A stretch of 10,071 nucleotides of DNA from an uncultured Oscillibacter sp. (lineage in GTDB: Bacteria; Bacillota; Clostridia; Oscillospirales; Oscillospiraceae): NCBI GenBank assembly GCA_905200545.1, contig CAJKKQ010000041.1:1-10071 (forward strand), in the 5' to 3' direction. Positions 1-5,971 of the stretch are shown one piece after another. The first letter of the stretch is position 1. Each line of letters starts with the position of its first letter. The notes beneath the pieces are model-generated. The model made no database searches. It was not told the DNA's origin and saw nothing but the letters and a program-made list of their open reading frames with translations. A program made the translations under genes and the position numbers.

Positions 1-21
1 AGCACTGTTGAAGTTAGACAT
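1..21 (-). CDS. etfA: Electron transfer flavoprotein alpha subunit, start only (partial)
   Basis: An ATG at 21-19 opens a frame reading MSNFNSA that runs off the left edge of the window. A purine-rich ribosome binding site (GAAAGGGG, 40-33) stands 11 bases upstream, and the start lies 19 bases after the etfB stop codon. Seven residues cannot identify a protein. The name rests on context: in clostridial butyrate operons etfA nearly always follows etfB directly, and the two subunits form one heterodimer that carries the bifurcating FAD and the electron-shuttling FAD. Confidence 0.6.
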
Positions 22-40
22 AGTCGTTTAATCCCCTTTC

Positions 41-841
41 TCAGATGATGTGCTTCTTGGCCAGGATCTCAGCCAGCTGCTCGCAGGTGGCCTTGTCAGC
101 ACCCTCCAGCATCATGCCGGCACCCTTCTGGGGAGGCGTGAAGCTCTTGAAGATGTTGGTGGGAGAACCCTTGAGGCCGATGGTGGTGGCGTCGATCAGG
201 GGATCGTCCTTCAGTGCCTCGTAGTCATAGGTGGTCAGGGGCTTGCCATAGGCCTCGAACACACCGCCGACGCTCATGTAGCGGGGAGTGTTCAGCTCCT
301 TGATGCAGGTGATCAGGCAGGGAGTGTGGACCTTGATGGTCATGTAGCCGTCTTCCAGCATGCGCTTGACGGTAATGGTGTCGCCATCCTTCTTCAGCTC
401 AGCGGCATAAGTCACCTGAGGCAGGTGCAGCTTCTCAGCGATCTGGGGACCCACCTGAGCGGTATCACCATCGATGGCCTGACGGCCGCACATGACGATG
501 TCGTCCTTCTCCACGCCGATCTTGTTGATGGCAGCGGCCAGGATCTGAGAGGTGGCGTAAGTATCGGAACCGCCGAACTCACGGGCGGAAACCAGAACAG
601 CCTCATCGGCGCCCATAGCCAGAGCCTCACGCAGCATGCCGGCGGCAGGAGCGGGGCCCATGGTCACCACGATGACCTTGCAGCCGGTGGCGTCCTTGAT
701 CTCCAGGGCGGCCTCCAGGGCGTTCATGTCATCGGGGTTGGTGATGGTCTGCATGGATGCACGGTTCAGGGTACCGTCGGGATTGACTGCCACCTTACCG
801 GAGGTATCGGGTACCTGCTTAATAGAAACAATGATCTTCAT
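41..841 (-). CDS. etfB: Electron transfer flavoprotein beta subunit
   Basis: EtfB forms a heterodimer with EtfA in the cytoplasm. With butyryl-CoA dehydrogenase, the clostridial version bifurcates electrons from NADH to crotonyl-CoA and ferredoxin. The 266 residues match the usual length. The N-terminus MKIIVSIKQVPDT is typical, and the flavin/nucleotide-binding motif CGRQAIDGDTAQVGP lies at residues 118-132; this type of motif is found in bifurcating ETFs. The ATG at 841 follows an AGGAGGT site (858-852). The gene starts 20 bases after the bcd stop, so the two are in one operon. That it bifurcates is inferred from the family and neighbours, not proved by the sequence. Confidence 0.95.
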   Translation of the reverse strand: MKIIVSIKQVPDTSGKVAVNPDGTLNRASMQTITNPDDMNALEAALEIKDATGCKVIVVTMGPAPAAGMLREALAMGADEAVLVSAREFGGSDTYATSQILAAAINKIGVEKDDIVMCGRQAIDGDTAQVGPQIAEKLHLPQVTYAAELKKDGDTITVKRMLEDGYMTIKVHTPCLITCIKELNTPRYMSVGGVFEAYGKPLTTYDYEALKDDPLIDATTIGLKGSPTNIFKSFTPPQKGAGMMLEGADKATCEQLAEILAKKHII

Positions 842-861
842 TTTAACCTTTACCTCCTATC

Positions 862-2004
862 TTACTTCACGCCCAGGTGGCTGGAAATGACCATGCGCTG
901 AACCTCGGAAGTGCCCTCATAGATCTCAGTGATCTTGGCGTCGCGCATCATGCGCTCCACGGGATACTCACGGGTGTAGCCATAGCCGCCGAAGAGCTGG
1001 ACGGCGCGGCGGGTGACATCGGAAGCAGCCTCAGCCGCAAAGAGCTTAGCCATGGAAGCGTCCATGGAGTAATCCTCATGGAGCTGCTTCTTGCAGGCAG
1101 CGGCATACACCAGATACTGGGCAGCCTGCATACGGCAGTGCATATCGGCCAGCTGGAACTGGGTGTTCTGGAACTGGCTCAGGCGCTTGCCGAACTGGAC
1201 ACGCTCCTTGGTGTACTTGATGGCCTCGTTGACAGCACCCTCGCCCAAGCCCAGAGCCTGTGCGGCGATGCCGATACGGCCGCCGTCCAGGGTCTGCATG
1301 GCGATCTTGAAGCCCTTGCCTTCCTTGCCCAGGAGGTTCTCCTTGGGAACGATGCAGTCCTCAAAGATCAGGTCGCAGGTGGAGGAGCCGCGGATACCCA
1401 TCTTCTTCTCGTGCTTGCCGGTGGAGAATCCGGGGAAGCCCTTCTCCACGATGAAAGCGGAGATACCGTGGTTGCCCTTGGTCTTGTCGGTCATGGCGAA
1501 GACAACGAAGGTATCGGCCACGTTGCCGTTGGTGATGAAGCACTTGGAGCCATTGAGCACATAGTGATCACCCTCCAGCACAGCAGTGGTCTGCTGGCCG
1601 GAAGCATCGGTACCGGCGTTGGGCTCGGTCAGGCCGAAAGCGCCGATCTTGCGGCCGGAGAGCAGGTCGGGCAGATACTTGCGCTTCTGCTCCTCAGTGC
1701 CGTTTTCAAAAATGGGGGCGCAGCACAAAGACGTATGAGCAGACACGATGACTGCGGTGGTGCCGCAGACCTTGGCCAGCTCCTCCACGCACATGGCGTA
1801 GGAGAGCACGTCGCCGCCGGCTCCGCCGTACTCCTTGGGGAAGTAGATGCCCATCATCCCCAGCTTGGCCATCTTCTCGACGGTCTCCATGGGGAAGCGC
1901 TCTTCTTCGTCGATCTCCTCGGCCAGAGGCTTGACCTCGTTCTCGGCGAATTCGCGGTACATCTTGCGGAGCATCTGCTGCTCATTTGTCAGATGAAAAT
2001 CCAT
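862..2004 (-). CDS. bcd: Butyryl-CoA dehydrogenase (short-chain acyl-CoA dehydrogenase)
   Basis: This FAD enzyme reduces crotonyl-CoA to butyryl-CoA with electrons from EtfAB, the last redox step of butyrate synthesis. The 380 residues match the acyl-CoA dehydrogenase family. The first family signature, FGLTEPNAGTD, is at residues 123-133. The second runs from about 336 (QLFGGYGYTREYPVER) to YEGTSEVQR at 362-370. Glu363 in that motif aligns with the catalytic base of short-chain acyl-CoA dehydrogenases. The ATG at 2004 has an AAAGGAG site about 10 bases upstream. It lies 38 bases after hbd and 20 before etfB. Another short-chain acyl-CoA substrate is possible, but the hbd-etfBA context favours butyryl-CoA. 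Confidence 0.93.
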   Translation of the reverse strand: MDFHLTNEQQMLRKMYREFAENEVKPLAEEIDEEERFPMETVEKMAKLGMMGIYFPKEYGGAGGDVLSYAMCVEELAKVCGTTAVIVSAHTSLCCAPIFENGTEEQKRKYLPDLLSGRKIGAFGLTEPNAGTDASGQQTTAVLEGDHYVLNGSKCFITNGNVADTFVVFAMTDKTKGNHGISAFIVEKGFPGFSTGKHEKKMGIRGSSTCDLIFEDCIVPKENLLGKEGKGFKIAMQTLDGGRIGIAAQALGLGEGAVNEAIKYTKERVQFGKRLSQFQNTQFQLADMHCRMQAAQYLVYAAACKKQLHEDYSMDASMAKLFAAEAASDVTRRAVQLFGGYGYTREYPVERMMRDAKITEIYEGTSEVQRMVISSHLGVK

Positions 2005-2042
2005 ACAAAATTACTCCTTTTCTTTCTGGGGTTTATGCCAGG

Positions 2043-2879
2043 TTATTTGGAATAGTCATAGAAGCCCTTGCCGGTCTTCTTGCCCAGCAGGCCGCCGCGG
2101 ACCATCTTGCGCAGCAGCAGCGCGGGACGGTACTTGGAGTCGCCGGTCTCGTTGTACAGGGTCTCCATAATGGCCAGGCACACATCCAGGCCGATGAAGT
2201 CGCCCAGAGCCAGGGGGCCCATGGGATGGTTGGCGCCCAGCATCATGGCCTTGTCGATGTCAGCCACGGAAGCAACGCCGGTCTCCACCAGGCCGATGGC
2301 CTCGTTGATCATGGGGATGAGGATCTTGTTGACCACGAAGCCGGGAGCCTCGGCAACCTCAACGGGATCCTTGCCGATCTCCTGAGAGAGCTTGTAGACG
2401 AAGTCAAAGGTCTCCTGAGTGGTATTGGCGCCCCGGATGATCTCCACCAGCTTCATGCTGGGGACGGGATTGAAGAAGTGCATGCCGATCACGGGGTGCT
2501 TCAGGCCGTTGCCCATCTCGGTGATGGACAGAGAAGAGGTGTTGGAAGCGAAGATGGCATCGGGCTTGCACATGGCGTCCAGCTCAGCCAGGAGCTCCTT
2601 CTTGGTGGCCATGTCTTCCTTGACGCACTCGATGATGAGATCGGCGTCAGCGCAGGCGGACTTCTCCTCCACCAGCACGTTGGCCAGCAGAGCATCCACA
2701 GCCTCCTGGGTCATCTTGCCCTTGGCCACGCGCTTGGCAAGGGATGCGGCCAACTTATCCTTGTGCTTCTGAGCGGAAGCAACGGAGCTGGCATACATCA
2801 GAGCCGTGTGGCCCTTCGCCGCGAACACCTGAGCGATGCCGCTGCCCATGGTACCTGCGCCAAAAATAGCAACTTTCAT
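2043..2879 (-). CDS. hbd: 3-hydroxybutyryl-CoA dehydrogenase
   Basis: Hbd reduces acetoacetyl-CoA to 3-hydroxybutyryl-CoA in the cytoplasm. The 278 residues are close to the clostridial norm of about 282. Visible features are the Rossmann loop GAGTMG (7-12), SNTSS (112-116), the catalytic His134 in GMHFFNP, Glu146 in LVEIIRG, Asn184 in APGFVVNK, and the C-terminal ANHPMGPL and GKGFYDYSK blocks. The ATG at 2879 has an AGGAGG site (2892-2887). It is the first gene of the operon, directly behind the promoter at 3003-3031. One oddity: the end of the second beta strand reads [10 protein letters not shown] and lacks the acidic residue that normally binds the NAD ribose, so NADPH use is possible. 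No crotonase or thiolase gene is next to it. Confidence 0.95.
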   Translation of the reverse strand: MKVAIFGAGTMGSGIAQVFAAKGHTALMYASSVASAQKHKDKLAASLAKRVAKGKMTQEAVDALLANVLVEEKSACADADLIIECVKEDMATKKELLAELDAMCKPDAIFASNTSSLSITEMGNGLKHPVIGMHFFNPVPSMKLVEIIRGANTTQETFDFVYKLSQEIGKDPVEVAEAPGFVVNKILIPMINEAIGLVETGVASVADIDKAMMLGANHPMGPLALGDFIGLDVCLAIMETLYNETGDSKYRPALLLRKMVRGGLLGKKTGKGFYDYSK

Positions 2880-2979
2880 GATCGTTCCTCCTGTTATTAT
2901 AATTGTGTCATCCTCATATCTGCTTCACAGTAACCGGTCCGACCATCGGACCATGGGGGAAAACGAGCAAATTACGACA

Positions 2980-2997
2980 TTGCTAATTTACTCACAA
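2980..2997 (-). promoter_or_regulatory. Rex-like operator over the butyrate operon start point
   Basis: The minus strand reads TTGTGAGTAAATTAGCAA from 2997 to 2980. By my count it agrees at 11 of 14 defined positions with the clostridial Rex consensus TTGTTAA-N4-TTAACAA. It sits within a wider ACATTG...CAATGT dyad (2977-3000). It overlaps the expected start point of the promoter at 3003-3031, where a bound repressor would block transcription. Rex is a repressor that releases DNA when NADH is high, and butyrate operons are known Rex targets in other clostridia. Binding here is inferred. Confidence 0.55.
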
Positions 2998-3002
2998 TGT
3001 TT

Positions 3003-3031
3003 ATTATAGGGGCCTGCCTGCGAATTATCAA
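3003..3031 (-). promoter_or_regulatory. Sigma-A promoter of hbd-bcd-etfB-etfA
   Basis: On the minus strand a -35 box TTGATA (3031-3026), a 17-base spacer and a perfect -10 box TATAAT (3008-3003) are visible. This predicts a start near 2996 and a leader of about 117 bases before hbd. It is the best promoter match on this strand upstream of hbd, and the gene has no closer upstream neighbour on its strand. Confidence 0.85.
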
Positions 3032-3108
3032 GTCCAATTTTCGCTCCTACGGCCCCTTTTTTGCTTTTTTACACTTCATACAAAATACTCGTTAAAATTT
3101 ATACAATT

Positions 3109-3126
3109 TTGTTAATCGCTTAACAG
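3109..3126. promoter_or_regulatory. Second Rex-like site in the divergent intergenic region
   Basis: The plus strand reads TTGTTAATCGCTTAACAG, which agrees at 13 of 14 defined positions with the clostridial Rex consensus TTGTTAA-N4-TTAACAA. It lies about 78 bases upstream of the hbd -35 box and 41 bases upstream of the trmB -35 box. Its centre is about 129 bases from that of the first site, so it could act with it by looping or by binding alone. Function is inferred from the motif. Confidence 0.5.
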
Positions 3127-3166
3127 GCTCCCCCCTGATGCCCCCATCCTTTCTGTTGGTCATCCA

Positions 3167-3195
3167 TTTACACCGCCTCTTTCCTGTGGTACAAT
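3167..3195 (+). promoter_or_regulatory. Sigma-A promoter of trmB
   Basis: The plus strand has TTTACA (3167-3172), a 17-base spacer and TACAAT (3190-3195); each box differs from consensus at one position. The predicted start near 3202 gives a leader of about 50 bases before the trmB ATG. Confidence 0.75.
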
Positions 3196-3206
3196 AACCG
3201 CACATA

Positions 3207-3230
3207 CCACAAGCTCTTGTGGAATTTTTT
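3207..3230 (+). terminator. Small hairpin with U tract in the trmB leader (possible attenuator)
   Basis: CCACAA (3207-3212) pairs with TTGTGG (3217-3222) around the loop GCTC, followed by AA and six T. It begins only a few bases after the predicted transcription start. A 6-bp stem is weak for an intrinsic terminator, so it may only cause pausing or partial attenuation. No competing pairing partner was found. Confidence 0.35.
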
Positions 3231-3251
3231 GACCCTCCTGGAGGTTTTTAT

Positions 3252-4298
3252 ATGCGGATGCGCAAAAAGAAGAATCTGATCCCCCGGATGGAGCGGTGCA
3301 GTGACCGTCTGATCCGGGATCCTTATGATCACCGGGGCCATTGGCGGGAACTGATGCCCCAGGCCCGGGAGCTGCGGCTGGAACTGGGCTGTGGCAAGGG
3401 CCGCTTTACCGCGGGAACTGCCGCTGCAGAGCCGGATGTGCTGTTCCTGGCGGTAGAGATGGTGCCGGACGCCATGGTTGTGGCCATGGAGCGGTGCGTG
3501 AAAGCGGGCCTCACCAATGTCTTTTTTGTGGACGCCAATGCCGATCAGCTGCCCTATTTCTTCGCTCCCGGTGAGGTGGACCGGATCTATATCAACTTCT
3601 GTGATCCCTGGCCCAGCAAGCGTCACGCCAAGCGGCGCCTGACTCACGGGAATTTTCTGCGTCTATACCGTCAGGTGCTGAAAGAGGGAGGGCAGATCCA
3701 CTTCAAAACGGACAACCAGCCTCTCTTTGAGTTTTCCGTGGAGGAACTTCCCCGCTTTGGCTTTGAACTCTCGGAAGTCACCCGGAACCTCCATGAAAAC
3801 GGGCCGGTGGGCGTCATGACGGACTATGAGGCGAAGTTTTACGAGCTTGGACAACCCATCAACCGTCTGGTGGGCACCATGGTACCTTGGGTGGAGCCCT
3901 TCCCCACCGACATCAAAACCGTAAAGAACCGCTGGCTGGACACCTTTGCCGACGGTGTGTCCGAGGAGGATCTGGGCAAACGGGTACTGGCGGAGGGGAA
4001 TTTCCTCTGGCATCTCTTCTCCTGGAAGCTGGTTCCCTGCCTAGAGGGTGAGGAGGCCCGGAAGGCGCTGGCAGAGCACGCCAGTGAGGAACTATACTTA
4101 TTCTATTATGAGTATCCCCCGGCGGACATACCTCTGGTGCGTCCGGTAACGCTGGAGGAATTGGCGGCTCTGCCCACAGATCAGGGCGCCGTTCCCGGTG
4201 CCGATTGGTACGTGGTGGATCGGGATTTCACCTGGACCTATGCCCAAACCCACGAGGACGGCTGCGGCCCTTATTTCTGCAAGCCCTCCAAATCTTAA
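3252..4298 (+). CDS. trmB: tRNA (guanine-46-N7)-methyltransferase with extra C-terminal domain
   Basis: TrmB methylates N7 of G46 in the variable loop of tRNAs using S-adenosylmethionine. Residues 1 to about 210 are a full TrmB core: MRMRKKK start, SAM-binding ELGCGKG (44-50), the acidic strand end AVEMV (Glu69), the NFCDPWPSKRH motif (115-125), FKTDN and TDYEAKF (190-196). Normal TrmB proteins end near 210-240 residues; this one has 348. The extra part contains FLWHLFSW (251-258) and FTWTYAQTHE followed by CGPYF near 326-342, and resembles stand-alone DUF4275 proteins from memory. The ATG at 3252 is chosen because GGAGG (3240-3244) lies seven bases before it; an upstream in-frame GTG (3219) would fall inside the leader hairpin. 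The gene is monocistronic, with a promoter before it and a terminator behind. Confidence 0.92.
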   Translation: MRMRKKKNLIPRMERCSDRLIRDPYDHRGHWRELMPQARELRLELGCGKGRFTAGTAAAEPDVLFLAVEMVPDAMVVAMERCVKAGLTNVFFVDANADQLPYFFAPGEVDRIYINFCDPWPSKRHAKRRLTHGNFLRLYRQVLKEGGQIHFKTDNQPLFEFSVEELPRFGFELSEVTRNLHENGPVGVMTDYEAKFYELGQPINRLVGTMVPWVEPFPTDIKTVKNRWLDTFADGVSEEDLGKRVLAEGNFLWHLFSWKLVPCLEGEEARKALAEHASEELYLFYYEYPPADIPLVRPVTLEELAALPTDQGAVPGADWYVVDRDFTWTYAQTHEDGCGPYFCKPSKS

Positions 4299-4304
4299 AC
4301 AAGC

Positions 4305-4339
4305 CGCCCCCTGCCAAACTGTTGGCAGGGGGCGTTTTT
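4305..4339 (+). terminator. Intrinsic terminator of trmB
   Basis: A perfect 13-bp stem (4305-4317 with 4322-4334, arms CGCCCCCTGCCAA/TTGGCAGGGGGCG) with the loop ACTG is followed by five T. It begins 6 bases after the trmB stop. Confidence 0.92.
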
Positions 4340-4372
4340 GTCGGTGCTGGGATGTTATCATTCCGTCAGGAG

Positions 4373-4411
4373 ATAAAAAACCAGCGCCCCGAAGGTTCGG
4401 AGCGCTGGTTT
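4373..4411 (-). terminator. Intrinsic terminator of infC-rpmI-rplT
   Basis: On the minus strand AAACCAGCGC (4411-4402) pairs with GCGCTGGTTT (4387-4378), with a further short CCGA/TCGG stem inside. The U tract continues through 4380-4375. It lies about 20 bases after the rplT stop and converges on the trmB terminator. Positions 4340-4372 between the two show nothing else. Confidence 0.9.
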
Positions 4412-4431
4412 GATGCATGTGGGAAACGGGA

Positions 4432-4782
4432 TCAGGCCTTCTTGGCAATCTCGGTGAGCTGGGTGAACGCAGCGGGATCGCTGATGGCCATCTCAGAGAG
4501 CATCTTGCGGTTGATCTCGATGCCGGCGACCTTCAGGCCGTGCATGAAGCTGGAGTAGTTCATGCCGTTCATCTTGCAGGCGGCGGAGATCCGGGTGATC
4601 CACAGGGAGCGGAAGTCACGCTTCTTCAGCCGACGGCCGGTGTAAGCGTAGCTCAGGGACTTCATGACAGCCTGGTTGGCAACACGGAAGTGCTTGGACT
4701 TGGAACCCCAGTAGCCCTTGGCCATCTTCAGAACTTTATTTCTTCTCTTGCGCGTCATCATCGCGCCCTTGACTCTAGCCAT
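4432..4782 (-). CDS. rplT: 50S ribosomal protein L20
   Basis: L20 is an early 23S rRNA-binding protein needed for assembly of the 50S subunit. The 116 residues match the family length. It begins [19 protein letters not shown], with the basic N-terminal extension, and has the conserved [10 protein letters not shown] and [11 protein letters not shown] blocks. An AGGAGG site (4797-4792) precedes the ATG. It is the last gene of the operon, 34 bases after rpmI. In Firmicutes L20 represses its own operon by binding the leader of infC; a leader of that type is present at about 5577-5725. Confidence 0.98.
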   Translation of the reverse strand: MARVKGAMMTRKRRNKVLKMAKGYWGSKSKHFRVANQAVMKSLSYAYTGRRLKKRDFRSLWITRISAACKMNGMNYSSFMHGLKVAGIEINRKMLSEMAISDPAAFTQLTEIAKKA

Positions 4783-4816
4783 TGTAAATATCCTCCTATT
4801 CTAAACGTCTCGTATC

Positions 4817-5014
4817 TTACTTGTAAGGGATCATCTTGCGGACGGCGTCCACATTGGTGGCGTCGGCATAGCCGCCGGCACGCAGGCGACGAGTACGCTT
4901 GGTGTCCTTCTTGGTGAGGATGTGGCTCTTGAAAGCCTTGGCGCGCTTGACCTTGCCGGTCTTGGTGAGGTTGAATCTCTTCTTGGCACCGCTATGGGTC
5001 TTCAGCTTAGGCAT
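4817..5014 (-). CDS. rpmI: 50S ribosomal protein L35
   Basis: L35 is a small basic protein of the large ribosomal subunit. The 65 residues begin [20 protein letters not shown] and end AVRKMIPYK, both typical, and the length is standard. The ATG has a GGAG site (AAGGAG, 5028-5023) eight bases upstream. It sits 34 bases after infC and 34 before rplT in the conserved infC-rpmI-rplT order. Confidence 0.98.
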   Translation of the reverse strand: MPKLKTHSGAKKRFNLTKTGKVKRAKAFKSHILTKKDTKRTRRLRAGGYADATNVDAVRKMIPYK

Positions 5015-5048
5015 AATGGTAGCTCCTTCCGTGTATTGAAAAATCAGA

Positions 5049-5573
5049 TTACTTTCCAGCCTTGGGAGAGAGGAAGATAGACATCATCCGGCCCTCCAGC
5101 TTTGCGGGTTTATCCAGGTTTGCGGTCTCGGCGCACTGGGCGGCAAACTTATCCAGCAGGTCGCGGCCGATGTCGGTATGGGCCATCTCACGGCCCCGGA
5201 AACGGACGGAGACCTTGACCCGGTTGCCGTCGGCGATGAACTTCAGGGCGTTTTTGAGCTTGGTGTTGAAATCGCCCACGTCAATGCCCGGAGACATCCG
5301 GATCTCCTTGATCTCCACCACATGCTGATTCTTTCTGGCTTCCTTCTCCCGCTTGCTCTGCTCGAAGCGGAACTTTCCGTAGTTCATCAGCTTGCACACA
5401 GGCGGCACGGCCTGGGGAGAAATCTTCACCAGATCCAGACCCTTTTCATCGGCGATCCGCAGAGCCTCCGACGGGGCCATGATACCCAGCTGTTCGCCGT
5501 CATCGCCGATCAGGCGGATCTCCTTGTCGCGGATATCCTCGTTGAGTTCATGCACTAACTTAGCTATGGTCAA
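5049..5573 (-). CDS. infC: Translation initiation factor IF-3
   Basis: IF-3 binds the 30S subunit, prevents early joining of subunits and rejects poor start codons and wrong initiator tRNAs. The 174 residues match the family. Visible are the N-domain block [20 protein letters not shown], the basic linker [20 protein letters not shown], and the C-domain [18 protein letters not shown] and [10 protein letters not shown]. No ATG begins the frame. The chosen TTG at 5573 is only four bases after GGAGG (5582-5578), which is tight; an ATA two codons later (5567) would have ten bases. Non-AUG starts are common in infC and let IF-3 limit its own synthesis. Transcription is from the promoter at 5732-5760 through the L20-type leader. 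Confidence 0.96.
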   Translation of the reverse strand: MTIAKLVHELNEDIRDKEIRLIGDDGEQLGIMAPSEALRIADEKGLDLVKISPQAVPPVCKLMNYGKFRFEQSKREKEARKNQHVVEIKEIRMSPGIDVGDFNTKLKNALKFIADGNRVKVSVRFRGREMAHTDIGRDLLDKFAAQCAETANLDKPAKLEGRMMSIFLSPKAGK

Positions 5574-5576
5574 AGC

Positions 5577-5725
5577 ACCTCCGTTCTAAAAATCACAAAA
5601 CGCGGACACCGATCTGGCATCCGCGCAACAACAAACCACCTTGCGGCGGTCTGATCACAACGTTGTTGACCTCTTTGCCTGAAGCGGGAGGTGAGGCGGA
5701 TGCAACCGGCCTTCTTTGTTTTTGC
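5577..5725 (-). ncRNA. L20-type ribosomal protein leader of the infC operon
   Basis: This 5' leader of about 145 bases lies between the promoter and infC. A long hairpin is formed by CAACAAC (5668-5662) with GTTGTTG (5632-5626), capped by ACCGCC-GCAA-GGTGGT with one wobble pair. It is followed by a terminator hairpin (5625-5601). An upstream GCATCCGC (5703-5696) is exactly complementary to GCGGATGC (5624-5617), the 5' arm of that terminator, so antitermination and termination exclude each other. Firmicutes infC operons are known to carry an L20-binding leader that causes premature termination when L20 is in excess. Assignment to that class is by position and fold, not by a covariance model search. 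Confidence 0.8.
5588..5625 (-). terminator. Attenuator terminator in the infC leader
   Basis: On the minus strand CGCGGATGCC and GGTGTCCGCG form a 10-bp stem (two wobble pairs) around AGATC, at 5625-5601. It is followed by TTTTGTGATTTTT (5600-5588). It ends a few bases before the infC ribosome binding site, as expected for a regulated rather than a final terminator. Confidence 0.8.
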
Positions 5726-5731
5726 TCGATT

Positions 5732-5760
5732 ATTGTATCAGTAAGATGGCTGTTTGTCAA
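5732..5760 (-). promoter_or_regulatory. Sigma-A promoter of infC-rpmI-rplT
   Basis: The minus strand has a perfect -35 box TTGACA (5760-5755), a 17-base spacer and TACAAT (5737-5732), predicting a start near 5725. This is the strongest promoter match in the window, as expected for a translation operon. Confidence 0.9.
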
Positions 5761-5782
5761 GGGAAAAATCCCAAAAAATCAT

Positions 5783-5811
5783 GTATATTCTCTCTGATCC
5801 CGGCAAGAATA
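5783..5811 (+). promoter_or_regulatory. Possible forespore (sigma-F/sigma-G type) promoter
   Basis: GTATA (5783-5787) fits the -35 consensus GYWTA, and GGCAAGAATA (5802-5811) fits every position of the sigma-F -10 consensus GGNRANANTW. The spacer is 14 bases instead of the usual 15-16, which weakens the case. No good sigma-A promoter was found in front of the small gene at 5846. Confidence 0.35.
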
Positions 5812-5845
5812 ACCGCTGTACCCAATCGCTGAAAGGAGGGATTCC

Positions 5846-5968
5846 ATGAGCGAGCGTGAGAACAGCCGCAAAACGGAGCAGCAGAATGCTACCCGCGAGA
5901 GCAGCAAGAACCAGAAGGAACAGCGGGGCACCAGCAACCAGAAGAACCAGAAGGAAAACTGCAGATGA
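5846..5968 (+). CDS. 40-residue hydrophilic protein, possible small spore protein
   Basis: An ATG with a strong ribosome binding site (AAAGGAGGG, six bases between GGAGG and ATG) opens a 40-codon frame ending in TGA and followed at once by a 15-bp terminator stem. The protein begins MSERENSRKTEQQN and ends NQKENCR. By my count it has 6 Asn, 6 Gln, 6 Glu, 5 Lys and 5 Arg, and apart from Met1 and Ala15 no hydrophobic residue: no Leu, Ile, Val, Phe, Trp or Tyr. Two similar stretches, SKNQKEQ (20-26) and SNQKNQKE (30-37), look like an internal repeat. It must be disordered. Composition and the possible forespore promoter suggest a minor or gamma-type small acid-soluble spore protein, but I do not recognise a family. 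Confidence 0.7.
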   Translation: MSERENSRKTEQQNATRESSKNQKEQRGTSNQKNQKENCR

Positions 5969-5971
5969 CCC

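Noticed and set aside
50..2933. Long plus-strand open frames at 50-901, 877-2055 and 1986-2933
   Set aside because: They are antisense shadows of etfB, bcd and hbd. High GC at third positions keeps the opposite strand open; their translations are low-complexity (rich in Gly, Leu, His, Gln) and have no family motifs.
3219..3251. GTG start at 3219 for trmB
   Set aside because: It lies within the leader hairpin, has no ribosome binding site, and GGAGG is placed ideally for ATG 3252, which also gives the typical MRMR N-terminus.
5761..5772. Palindrome GGGAAAAATCCC near the infC promoter
   Set aside because: It has only 4-bp arms and lies upstream of the -35 box; chance is a sufficient explanation.
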